Assembly (NCBI GenBank): GCA_013400155.1
Contig: VXBM01001004.1
Location: 62,001-126,000 of the forward strand
Direction of reading: 5' to 3'
From: Helopsaltes ochotensis
Lineage: Eukaryota; Chordata; Aves; Passeriformes; Locustellidae
Length of the DNA stretch: 64,000 bases
The notes below the pieces were generated by a model. That model searched no databases. It saw only the letters and a list, made by a program, of their open reading frames with translations, and was not told the origin of the DNA. Of the stretch, positions 12,601 through 24,780 are shown piece after piece. Each line of letters starts with the position of its first letter. Within the stretch, counting starts at the first letter, position 1. The position numbers were made by a program, and so were the translations under genes.

Positions 12601-14980
12601 AACAAACAATGCCAATCAAGTCCTTCCACTAAAATTCTAATTTTTAGCTAAAGTTCCACTTCCTTAATAAGAGATCATTTTTTTCTTATTCATTTTAGTA
12701 CATCTAAGACCAGAAATATCTCAGCACATGTATTTTATCTTACTGCTTTGTGAGATTAAATTTACTTAAAACAGATAGGCTACACTCTCACTGGTATCTA
12801 AGTATTTATAAAATACTAGAAAAAAATACCATCATGGTTCCTGACACCACCGTTGGAAAACACCGTCACGTTGCAAGACTGTCTCATGAGTTTGCCTAAC
12901 TACACAGAAAAACCCAGATCTTCAAACTGAGCACTTCTGATGTCTTAAATGAACATTTTTTAAAAGCAGCATTAAACTCTGTGCACCTGCAGATTACATC
13001 TGCTTTCGGTCTGTACTGGCTGACAAAAGCAAGCAAAAGAAGTTCTGGACTGGCACAAGTTTAACCCTCCTAAACAAAAAAAAATTTCTTGAAAATTACA
13101 ATCTTGCTGACAGATGAGTATCAAGCTTGTGAAAGACTCCATGTTAAGTTTAAACTGGATTTAAGGAAAGCTGTCTAATTCAAGCACTTGCATACTGTAT
13201 AATGATTATTTCTGGAGACAAGTTTATTTTTTTTCCTCCAGTACTTTCTCAGTCATACCAATTAAAGACAATTTTCTTTAGAAATAGGGAGCATGCTATT
13301 TAAAAGCACCTGATCCAACAAGTTCTAGCAAAGATAAACTATCCTGATTTTTCTCGTTATTTTCAGCCACTTGTACTATTCATGCTGTATTTTAAGCATG
13401 TATTGAAGTTCATATGGTTTTACTTCTTTAGTCTCTAAAAACATCAAAGCTGTACTAAGCTCTGGACATGTACGTTCCAAGAGCAATGACTGCAACTATT
13501 TAAGGGAAAAAACAGTGATTGTACAGATTTTCACCTTTTCTGAAAACATGCAAACCTAATAATTTCCATGGCAAAGATTATTTGTGATCTCAATGCCTTC
13601 CCTCCATTCTTAGCATCACCTACATTCACTGAAACTTATTCTGTCTTGAAAAACATTTAAGCTATGGGGTCAAACGGGATTAACATGACTTAGATTTATA
13701 TCTATAAACTAGTGGTCAAGATCATATGTCATATGTATCCACAGGACTAACCCTCACAGTCATATCTTTACCACAAGATTGTCCTATGTACAATTTTGGT
13801 GAAGGGAATTAAAAAGTTTATTCTGTCATTCTCCTCATTTGGGTACAGCACAGAATACCATATATACCCAGTTCCCTCAATTCCAAAAGAAATGCAAGCA
13901 ATCAAAAGTACTTTTAAAACAGCCTGCTCTAGGCTACAGTAGAAAAAAATAAAAAAAACCCTCTCTGCTCCACCTCGAGTACCATTTCCATACTTTGTGA
14001 GGCTGGGTTATTTAAAAGGTTTTTTTGTTTTTTTTAATCAGCTTTGCTGTCATAAGCAAGATCTTGAAAACTTTCTAAAAAATGGTAAATCACTGATAAA
14101 GGCAAGTGTACCCATACCTATATTAATCTGCACTAAGAAAAACAGCGCCAGTTACAAATTGTGCAGATGCAACAAAATGCATTTCTTGTTTCCTTGTTTC
14201 TTCAGGGTACTATGAAGGAAGCAACATTTAAGACTCCTGAAGAAAGAAGACAACACTAAGACAGATACAGCTGATGCATTTGTTCAGCTTGACAGGTATG
14301 ACCTCCCACCCTTTGCAGCCTAATCATGCACACACGCCCCTCTTCCTGATTTGTACATAAATTTGATCTCCTGTTTAGATCCTATACTCTGGTTTCCACT
14401 CCTTAGATATGAATTTTCTGAACAGCAACGCATGAAAACAATTTATATTACTTACACTTCTCACCAAGACATGTTCAAGGGCCTGTGAAACAAGAGCTCA
14501 AGCAATTCTGACCTTAGCTAGGTAGTTTAACTTTGGCATGCCCTCACTCCTACCAAAATCCCATTTGCAGCTTGCTCTAATTTTTAGAAAAATTCCATGG
14601 TGCAATAAAGTCATAACCAAGAAGCTAGACCTGTGCTGGTCTGAGCAAATTTGGCTTGAGTTGCACAAGGGCACGAGGTGAGAGGAAAAGGTCAAGTCCA
14701 CAATAATCTGTGAGGAGCTCTGCTCCCCTCTGCCTTACCCTTGACTGGATGCACAGTGACTCCGCTCACACCTGACCTTCTCCAGAGACAACGTTCAGGC
14801 TCTATAGCTGCTCCAAGCTATTGGCTGTCACACTGGACCAAATCCAAACAAAAAGCTCCCTGCTGAGATGATCTGGTGGGTTACCACCCCAAAGTGAGCA
14901 TTAGGCCGCAGAGGGATGAGAGCAGTCCCGAGGGAACACAGCACACACAGCAGCCACCCCCTGCCCCAGATGCAGCCTAC
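9618..14980 (-). other. LPGAT1: LPGAT1 intron between coding exons 2 and 3
   Basis: This is a 5.4-kb intron from donor GTAGGC to acceptor TTTTTCAG. It is AT-rich unique sequence, and I see no interspersed repeat or gene. Confidence 0.9.
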
Positions 14981-15099
14981 CGTGCCTTTATCCTGAAGGC
15001 ACATCATCAGAGTGCAGACGTCACCCGTCGCTTGGTGGTTCACCAGCACCATGGCTTCATCTTCTGACACTGCTTTAACATCATCACCCCATTCCACTA
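14981..15099 (-). CDS. LPGAT1: LPGAT1 coding exon 2 (residues 80-119, catalytic H-x4-D motif)
   Basis: The exon is 119 nt. With the one base left over from exon 1 it gives exactly 40 codons, from VVEWGDDVKAVSEDEA to CLQDKGT. It carries NHQATGD at residues 100-106. This is the NHx4D acyltransferase motif I, in which the histidine (101) and aspartate (106) form the catalytic pair that activates the acceptor hydroxyl. Borders are an acceptor ending TTTTTAATAG and a donor ACG|GTAGGC. The acceptor tract is short and interrupted by purines, but the phase and protein match make it secure. The intron on the 5' side is about 26.4 kb and the one on the 3' side about 5.4 kb. Confidence 0.95.
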
Positions 15100-18000
15100 C
15101 TATTAAAAATAAAAGAAAATAAAAAAAACATGGTAAATTTAACAGTGACCACACGGAAATTTTTCCATCAACAAAAGAAAGCAAAACGACCCCATGCCCA
15201 GACTATAATCATAAAGAAACCCACATGCTACATGTCAATTTAAATTGGCACATAGCATAAGGCAGGAATATTAGCAAGACTGTATTTCCAAGCAGGGGGT
15301 ATCCAGCTTAGTTTGAAATTGCATGCGCAGAGTAAGAACAAAACAAAAATACCAAAACATGTGCACAGAGATTGATCTTTTTGTGTCATTACACCATTCT
15401 ATATTTAGGGTCTGAAAATTACATAAGCTTTTTGACCCAGCTTTCATATTCATCTATCTCACCTCATTAGATTAAAAAGAAAATTTTGTTGTCAACAGTG
15501 GGTTTTTGCTGGCTGTTTTCTCATTTCTACACTCACTATTATTATTCTACTCCAGTAAAAGCAAAACATAAAAAACTGTATTTGGATCACTAGGTTTAAA
15601 ATGCTACATTAAACAAACTCATTCATTCAAATCTAAATGACTTAGCTATAGGCAAGAAAGTGGGTTCAGAAAATGCTGCTCAGATGACAGAATCTATTAG
15701 TCAATATTTTGTAGACCAGAGACCAGATGCTCCAGTGGCAAGAAGGACGTCAGAAGGAAGACACAGTTGTTTATCATCCAACACTTACACTGACTATCAA
15801 AACCATGCTGAGATAAGGAAGAGGAGTTAAAATTGATAGTTCCATCATCATGAAGTAACTAAGTGGAGAAAGAGAAGACTGCCTCCCAAAGAACACAGGA
15901 TGGGAAACCAGGAATTGTGTGCTGTAAGCAAAAGACCAGAACATTTCTAATGCTGCTATTGGGGCAAAGAGACAAGTGAGAAGAGCCTGTCTTCTGTGAG
16001 AGGGATGGACATTGCAGTGCAGGGTAAAGGGAAAGGATGGACAGGCAGAGAAGCTCTATGACGTTCCAAAAGGAAAATAAGATGCATTGCCCGTGCATGT
16101 AGGATATAACATTTTCTGTGTTCCGTACCTTAAGTGGTTCCTACTGGCTCTCCTTCTCAGTTCTGACAACAAAGGAAATATTTCACCTGCATTATTGACT
16201 CTTTTGTACTGTTAAAAGCTCTTCAGGCAGTGAAAATCTCAACACAGGCCAATTACTTTACTATCTGTCTTTTAATAGATGGTTTAACAGATGCAAAGGT
16301 AATAGGCTGCGCACTGAAGACAAGAAGCAATAATCCATGCATAGCTTCCCTGTCCTTGAAGAAATCAACTAGCATCACACTTTCGAAAATCACCACTTTG
16401 TTACTTTCTAACAGCTCCAAAATTAGTACCGAATTGAGACTTGAATACAAAATTAAAAAATAAAATGCTGTATTTGGTCACAAGTAGATAAGATCAGACT
16501 AGAGATATGACGGTGAAGAGAACTACTCATTCCATAATGTTCAATCTCCCTTCCTTTCCCTGGGAAAGCTAAGCACAAATCTTCCCTAATTTTTCTCACC
16601 CTGAACTTGGAAGATCCCCTTTATCCCTCCTCCTCACTACGTCCAAATTTCCTGCAATGTGCTCTCTAATTCCATGAAAGTTGGAAAATGCTTGGCCATG
16701 GCAGTTGTAGTTGACTGCACACCTTCCTTATCACGTATTTCACATATCTCACTATGGCAGTATTCCACAGAGCAAGAAACTAAGATGAAAAGAGAATTGT
16801 TTTAAAGGGAAGTGAATCAATCACATACCAAGTTTGAAATCATTACTTCAGTGTTTCTATTAGGCAGCCAAGATACAATGGTCTTAATAAACTGTGGCTT
16901 TCTAAAAGTAATAAAACTAAGTACTAAATATATCAAGTATCTACAAAATCACATTTCTCACAAGTAGCTAATTGTTTCCAAATAAAACTACCCTTCAATT
17001 GTTTTATTTGTAGATCACTCAGAGGAAATAAATGCATTCCTTTACTACAGATATTTCCCTGAAACATAGCAATTTAACACTAATAATTTAAACTGTAGAA
17101 CAGTTTAAAATGAAGCTCTTCAAAAATGATTCAGAAATCTAACTTTACAATGCATTAAAATAAAGGTCATGACTCAAAAATACAAGCCATGAGAAGTAGG
17201 ACACAATTGAAAACAACTAAAGAGGAGAATTATTTGCTATAAAAAAGTACACTTTTAACATACTAGGTGAAGACTAATGTCTGACTTTGAAACTTTCAGA
17301 TAGGCCCAGTCAAAGAAATACAGGGAAAAGTCTCTCATTACCCATTTTACCGATTGCTGTTAAATACAAGAGGGTATAAAACAAACAAGCAGCTCACAAT
17401 GCACTAACAGGTTTCAGCTGAGAAGTACAAAAAAGGCGGGCTCTGTGATCCCACTCCAAATGCAAAGCGATGAAAAATGAAGTTTGATTTAATTCTTCAA
17501 CTGATTTACTCCACTCATTTTACCTATCAACCAGCCAGGCTAACAGCTCAGCTTCTGTGACTCAGCTGATAGGTAGTGGCTTCTTAATCCCAGTGTATCA
17601 GCTGTCCTTCCTCTAGCTTCTTCCCTCCCTGTCATTCCTCCTCAGGCAATCGAGCTGTCTCTTGTGCTTAATAACGCTTTACGGCCAATTGATTGACCTG
17701 ATTATCAAGGGAGAAAGGAATCACTTTGTGCAAGTCCTTCACAGAGCACTTCTGGATTGAAGAGAACAGCAAACCACCAAAGTGTGCAGAAAAACCACTG
17801 CCGTTACTACAGTTTTTTAAAGAATAAAAAACAAACCCTCAAGTCTCTAGAATTTTAAGTTCACAGTGTCCCTTTAAATTCAGTGGGGGGAATAAATGCT
17901 TACCTTCAATTTTCTCCACACTCAAAGGAGAACCTTTTGCTTTAAGAAATACTTGCACTATTGCATTCTTCCACTGCAGTTGGAAACATTGAAATCAAAA

Positions 18001-19162
18001 CCTCAGCTGCATGGCAGCAGAACCAACAACACTACTTCGCTCCACTGTAAGGGGAGGGACAAAAAACAGCTCAAAGACAAATATTTGTCACTCGGGGGCC
18101 TGAGGTCCAGCAAACTTTCCTCCACAGCTTCTTTCTATTGCCAGTACACATTTTTTAAGGACAGCAGTTCTGTGTCTAAAGCCTGACAATAGTTACATTT
18201 CTGCAAATGCAGTTTAACATAGTAAAATAACATAAAGGGAAGAAAAAGCAGGAAATCATTTCAATGTGGCAAAACAGAAGTGACTTTGCTGTAAGAGAAA
18301 CCTCACTTGTGACTTCAGGTTGTGAGCAAATGGCTTTACCAGAAAAGGATGAAAACAAGTTTGCTTGCAATTAGTAACATGAGCCTCAAGACAGAAATAT
18401 TTATGCTGCTCTCATAAAAACAAGTCCTTTCATCTGATGAGCTGCAGACTTAGTCTTTTACGAGCTAATCCTTATAAAGCTTAAAAAGAGAACAAAAGTA
18501 ATAAATTTTTCCATTTTTTAACTGAACTATTACTAGCTATTGAGAGTTCTCAGAACACTTGGCTACTTTATAATCATGTCCTTAATGTAACTGTCTGCAT
18601 GCAAGTGATGCTATGAATAAATATTCAAGCACTTCAATTACAGCATGTCACTAGGCTGAGCAAAAGACTACTAACCTAACTTAAAATTCAGATTTATTTT
18701 ATAGTTTTGAATATACCTGGAAGAATGGCAGTCTACTGATCTGTGCAACTGCCCAGAAATTAATATGAACAATTTTATTTTGCATATTGTATTTTAAAAC
18801 TTTAAAAATGTTCTGAAATTTTCAGCATGTCTTCCTTGTTATAGTCAGTAGTTTCACTAGTGTGTGCCCTAAGAATTGGCATAGATCACCTTGGCCTCAT
18901 AACAACATAAGTCCAAATTTATTATTTCAAAAGGCACTGAGTTTTAAAAGACTGACATTTTATGTCAAGGTCAGGAAAATGGCCTTAAGCATTCTAACCA
19001 CAACTATTGAAACAAATCACCTAAAAGTTACAGTATATGTAAACATGTAATTGATTTGGATATCCACTTTATTTGCTAGCTAGACTTGAGTCCACACAAT
19101 ATTCACAACCTTCTCTAGAAATGGGGAGAAGTCAAGAACTTCTACTCCAGAACTTCCCACAG

Positions 19163-19865
19163 AAGCACAGAATGGGTAAGGTTGGAAGGCACCACAGTGG
19201 CTCGTGCAGTCCAACTTCCCTGCTCAAGCACGGTCATCGCAGGGCACATGGCACAGGATTGTGTCCAGATGGTTCTTCAATATTTCCAGTGAGGGAGATG
19301 CCAGAACCTCTCTGGACAACCTGTTTCAGTGCTTGATCACTGCACTGTAAAGAAATTCTTCCTCATATTCAGGTGGAATTTCCTGTGCATCAATTTCTGT
19401 ACATTGTCCCTGTCCTATTGCCCGGCACTGAGCAGAGCCTGGTCCATCCTCTGACATCTCCCTTCAGAAACCTAAGTAGACTGATGAGTTCCCCTCTCAG
19501 TCACCTCTCTCATCTCCTCCTCCTAAGAGAGGTGCTCCAGTCCCTGCATCATCTTTGCAGACCTCCACTGGACCAGCTCCAGTAGCTCCATGTCTCTCTT
19601 GTACTGAGGAGCCCAGAACTGCACGTGGCACTCCAGATGTGGCCTCACTAGAGCAGAACAGAGGGGCAGGATCACCACCCTCAACCTGCTGGCAATGCTC
19701 TTGCTAATGCACCCCATGACACTGCTTGCCTTCTCAAGGACAGCTCATTGTCCACCAGGCCCTCCGGGTCATTCTCCACAGAGCTGCTTCCCAGCAGGTC
19801 AGCTCCCAGAATGTGCTGCTGGTGCACAGGGTTATTTCTCCCCAGGTACAGGACTCTGCCTTTTC
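19163..19865 (-). mobile_element. CR1 LINE fragment, 3' end with the last part of ORF2
   Basis: The element is inserted on the minus strand in the first intron, in the same orientation as LPGAT1. The reverse strand of 19523-19717 reads through LPLCSALVRPHLE and PQYKRDMELLE to GLEHLS, the conserved C-terminal region of the CR1 endonuclease/reverse-transcriptase ORF. Sequence from 19718 to about 19865 continues the same ORF upstream in mutated form. The part at 19163-19520 is the 3' section, with the typical CACAGAATGGGTAAGGTTGG end. It is a 5'-truncated copy of about 700 bp with disrupted frames, so it is inactive. Both ends are approximate. Confidence 0.9.
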
Positions 19866-20946
19866 AGACCCATCCTTAGTTTATTTTCTCTTCTGATCAC
19901 TTGCATCCATGTTACAAGACTTCATGAAAACTTGTTCCAAAGAGCTGGGAACTCTTAGAACTGAACAGAACCACCTTTAGCTGATTGCTTGGAAACCTTC
20001 AGCAACAAATAAACAGCATTATTGACGAACAGCCTTCCTCAAAAGCCACCCTGCTATCTAGCAGAAAGAATGTTATTGTTAAGTATTCAGCAGTGACTAA
20101 TGCCTGACAACCAGGTTTCTATGTTTTAAACATTTCCCCTCTTACTCAAGCATTTATGTCTGGCAAGTTGCAATCCTGCTTCACTGTTATTCACAAATGA
20201 CTTGTCAAAGCATGTTTCAACTGGAGGAACCATGTACAGTTATTCAACTCATTTGTCTCTGCTTAATAGATGGCATTCTTTGATAGCTGGCCTTACAAAA
20301 TCCCAGAAGTGATGCCAGAGGTTAAATACTACTTAGATGTTTTTTAACCTTCACAAAAAAGGTTAAGTTATTTATCTCTGGGAATTGCTTGTCTACAATG
20401 AAAAAAAGAAAAAAACAATGCACTAAGCTAATTATTGTACAGTTAGTCTTTTACACTTACTAAGCATTTATTTTAGGGTCAGAAGGCATTTAAAAACACC
20501 TACATAAAATCAGACATGTACTACTGGAAAGAGAAAAATAGCTCTTCCTATCCCACCCATTCCTTCCAAAATTCCTACTACCAAGGAAGACTTCATATCT
20601 TGTTTTTAATAACACACAAGAGGTACAGATGATGAATAAAAATACAGCACAGAAAAAGAGGGAAAGAACAAACATACAATATCATATCTCATTAAACATG
20701 GCTTCACTTAACATACTGTCCCTCCTCTATTAAAGAATGTACTTTTCCTAACAGAAGTACTGTTGATTTCAAGCTATCACAATATACATATCTTAAGGCT
20801 GTAAACATGCAATTTCAAACCAGATTTTGCTAACAAAAACAGCATCCTTTACAGATAACTTGATTCAGAATTTTATGATGATAAACTGACTCCACTGACA
20901 ATTTTTCCATTTATTTCCATGAAGAAAAACACTTGAAATAGAAAAT

Positions 20947-21015
20947 TCAGAGTATGAGTAGCAGTTGGGGAAGGGAACATTGCAGTTGTTCAGAGTATGA
21001 GTAGCAGTTGGGGAA
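20947..21015. repeat. Direct duplication with 43-bp period
   Basis: The 26-base core starting TCAGAGTATGAGTAGCAGTT and ending GGGGAA occurs at 20947 and again at 20990. The 17 bases between the copies are not repeated after the second copy, so either the duplicate was truncated or the copies are dispersed. It lies in LPGAT1 intron 1. Confidence 0.93.
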
Positions 21016-22538
21016 TCTGTGTGAATAAGCCAAGGCTGATTTTACGATGTCCCAGTCACCATCTTTGTTTTTTGCCACCAATCACTTTGGACACCTCTAC
21101 GTTTCCTTATACGAAACAACACAAATTTCTCTTTGCTCTCAGTTCTTCCTAGCTTCCATTCCCTCCTTCTGCAGTTTAAAGTCAGATCTGCTATGTGGAC
21201 AAAAGAACTTTAGGAATCACAATATTTATCCCCTAAGTCAACCTACCCTCTTACTTCAATTAACCAACAATCAGAAGTGTTAAAAACAGGAGACAATTAC
21301 AACAGAGATGCCCTGGCTCTGTCACCTTTCTAACCAACCCAAGAACCATGATCTTCCTAAAGCTCAGCAGTTCCTTTTGAAAATAGGCTCTAGCAATGAC
21401 TGCTTTTGAATACTGACTTAATTTTCCTGGAGTGCACGTTCAAGACCTCATGGGTGCAGTTTACTTGAGTTCCATAATTCCCTGGCACAAGAGATGACGC
21501 TTGTGGCCGAGGAGAGGGCTCCTTTTACCCATATGTGAACGAGAATCAATAAAACCAACGCAAAACCTTAGCTCACCTTCAAGGAAGCAAACTTCTTTCA
21601 CTGACTCAAGCAATACCATTTCAAGAGCTTCAGCATTTCACATTTGTATCAGGCAAGCAGTTTATATGAGAAAACTTTTAAAATTAACAGATACTGTCAG
21701 AATACAAGCTATGATCACAGCAGATATTTAAGGAAGAGTTCCAAAATATCTTAAGTAGTACAAGAACATGTCTTGCACTGGACACTCCCTCCACATTTTC
21801 TGGAGGTCTCAGTTATTTTATGCTGCTCCCACAACTCTATTTGAAATGTAGAGGCACCCAAGTCCCGCAGCTCAGAGTTTTGATCATCCAAATTGGAAGC
21901 CCAGCTGTAGATGGTGGATCCTCCTCCCAAGGAGTAGCACAAGTGACTACTTGTGTTTGTAGCCACACAGGTAAATGGGAACTGTGAGATGTGAAGATGG
22001 CCACTGATGTCAGCTTTCATGACTCCAGTGGTAATGAACTGTAGCAGCTGAGAAGGAATTCCGCTGTCTGTTTTGCTGCTTCTATTCTTAGACAAGCAAC
22101 TGCAAGACTGAAGAAGGAGATGGAGCGCTGAAATCCTGTTGAAGTACCTCACGCTCGTGAGTCAGAGCACTCGCAGAAGGAGTGAGCTGAACAGCACATT
22201 CCTCCCCAGTGACAGATAAAACACATTAACCACCCAGAAGAACATCAATGCCTTCATGAACTAATATCCTAATGCTCTAATACCTTACATACTGCAGATG
22301 TTATAATGACCAGGAGAAAAAAAAGTTTGTTTGGCGTCTAGAAGGAGAAGTAAAACAATGGGGTAGTCTGGCAAGCTTTTCTCTCCATTAAAGAATATTT
22401 CAAAATAAAAAATCAGCACAAGTAAAGGTAATTAATGGATACTGCAATCAAATGGTCAAGCCTAAAAGTTGAAAATTATCCTGACAAGTCTTAAAGTATG
22501 CACACAAAAATTACTTAGTTAGAAGCACACTGTCACCA

Positions 22539-22560
22539 AGGTCCTAAAAAGGTCCTAAAA
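22539..22560. repeat. 11-bp tandem duplication
   Basis: AGGTCCTAAAA is present twice in perfect tandem in LPGAT1 intron 1. Confidence 0.9.
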
Positions 22561-24294
22561 TAAAGACTAAATCTACAGGATTGCCTTTCAGATTACCATA
22601 ACCAAAAAAAAAGATGTAAGCTAAAGATGAATTTTTGTCTTTTCATGGTCAAAAGCCTCTAAACATTGGGGATGACCAAAAAGTTGTAACACTGTAAGTG
22701 ACAGAATCAAAGAATCATATTTTCATAAAACAAACATCAAAGAGATTCAGAATAGAAGGATCTCATCTATGTTGTTACATACTGCAAAGACAAGATTTGC
22801 AGTTTACAAAGACAGCACAATGGAAAGAAACCTCATTTGACAACCACTGACCACAAGACCTATTCCATGAAAAAAATGTCCCATGGAATTTTGAACCAGA
22901 GATGTTGTATTCCTCCTTAAAGAGAGAGTATGGATTTGAAAATTTTTAAAGAGACAACCAAGACATACAATTTTTTTTTAGCACTTTGTGATTCAAGTCC
23001 AAGGTCAGAGGCAATGATGGAAACATCACAGACTCTCATCACAGAGGTCAGCACTTACTTAACTAGACCTGCTTCAGATAAGGCTCAGAGTCCTGTATTT
23101 TGGTCTCTTTATCCACAGGAATAATTCTTCCAAGTGAAAAAGGATTCTCACCAATTAAGTACATGACTTTAAATATTGAATCCACATAATACTTTTCTAT
23201 TGTTTTAAAATGCAAGAGTCAAAATTTCAGGGTTTCACCCATAACACTGATGTCTACTTTTAGGAAGAGGCAGATTTGATGTGGGACTACCCTAAGTTGG
23301 TATCTTAGAAGTCCCTTTCAGTGGGCTGTATATTGAAACTACAGTAATTTAACTATGGCTACAATGCAAAACATATCCTAATCTCCAACCGTTATCTGTA
23401 AGACTGCTTTATGAAAAACAGCCTGGCTTTTCTAGAATTAAAAAGAAAAGTTACTTTGAAAGCAGCAATTCTGGAATACACCGCAATAACATTTCCAGCA
23501 TGTTTTTTTGCAAAAGGTTAAGTACTACGGAGGAGCAAGAGAGGAGGAAAAGTGTTGGTTTTCTCTGGAAAAAAAACAAAACAACAGTGCTGCTGGGTAA
23601 GGAAAATATGCTACAAATACAACCTTCCTATTATTGTTACCCTTATCACCCTTTCAAGCAAATAACAGTTGGCTGAGGCTCTGTATTTTTAATAATTTGA
23701 TCCCAGCAGGTTGCTACAGTACTTTACCCATCCATACTCATCTGCCCCATCACTACTGCTGTGCCTCTAAGCAAGCAGGAACAGAGCCGACAAACAGGTC
23801 TGACTCAGCAAACTCTAACAGGCAGGAATAAAACTGCTACGGCACTTTTGTCTTTATTTTCCCTTTAAAAACTACTGTTATCTTATAAAAAATACCCATC
23901 TGCTGCATGAACTGGAGAACTTGTTCCCTCCTGGACTCCAGCAGAAAATACCATATGACTTCACGCTCAGTATATAAAGTGGGGGGAAGAGGGAAGAAGC
24001 AGGATGTTTGGAGTGATGGTGCTTGTCCTCCCAAGCAAACACTTGTGTGATGGAGCCCTGCTTTCCCAGGGATGGCTCATCACCTGTCAGCCACAGGGAA
24101 GTACAGAGAGACTTCCTTGCTATGTTTTGCTTGTGTGCCTAGCTTTTGCTTTCCCTATTAAACTGCCTTTGCTTCAACCCATGAGTTTTCTCACTTTTAC
24201 TTTTAATTCTCTGCTGGATCCTGCTGGCAGAGGAGCAGCATTTTTTCTTCAGGCCCAGCAGCTGCGTGGGGCCTGGGGGGTGGCTGGGGTTAAC

Positions 24295-24780
24295 CCACAA
24301 CGAAGAGCCACTGAGAAGATTAAGGGACCAGAGCATCTTTCATAGGAGGAGAGGCTGAGGGAGCTCAGACTGTTCAGCCTGAAGAAAAAAGGCTTCAGAG
24401 GGAAAATTGTACCCATGTGTCAGTTCCTGATGGGGGCACATGTGTAAAGATGAGTTAGCCAGACTCTTCCCTGCAGTGTCCAGTAGCAGGTTGAGAGGTA
24501 ATAGAGACAAAAAAAAAAAACCGTAAAGGATGTCCCACTTCAACACAAAGCAAAAGAAAAACCAAAACAAAGCAAAACAAACCCCAACAACCAAACCACC
24601 ACAACATTTTACTACAGTATGTTTCCAGGTTGCACAATGAGATTGTGAAATGTCCATCCTTGAAGCGGTTCAAACCCTGACAGGACACGAACCTGTGCAA
24701 CCTGTTCTAAATGACCTTGCTTTGAGCAAGGGGTTCAGCTATATGATCCTCAGAAGTCCTTTCCAACCTAAACAACTCAG
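24295..24780 (+). mobile_element. CR1 LINE fragment, 3' end, with a CAAAA-rich interior
   Basis: The plus strand begins in the CR1 ORF2 tail (RRATEKIKGPEHLS, then after a stop EERLRELRLFSL). It ends with the standard CR1 3' UTR (GATCCTCAGAAGTCCTTTCC) near 24765. The middle part, about 24510-24606, has become A-rich and CAAAA-like, either by expansion of a short motif or by insertion. Frames are broken by stops and indels. It lies in LPGAT1 intron 1, antisense to the gene. Confidence 0.88.
24541..24606. repeat. CAAAA-rich simple repeat within a CR1 copy
   Basis: Imperfect CAAAA, CAAAG and CCAAAC units replace the expected CR1 sequence between the ORF2 tail and the 3' UTR. Confidence 0.8.

Noticed and set aside
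19373..19958. Plus-strand frames of 70-87 codons
   Set aside because: They are antisense shadows of the CR1 element on the minus strand.
21751..22152. 133-codon minus-strand frame in intron 1
   Set aside because: It starts at GTG, the first ATG lies well inside, and it is within the chance length range for this window. No similarity recognised.
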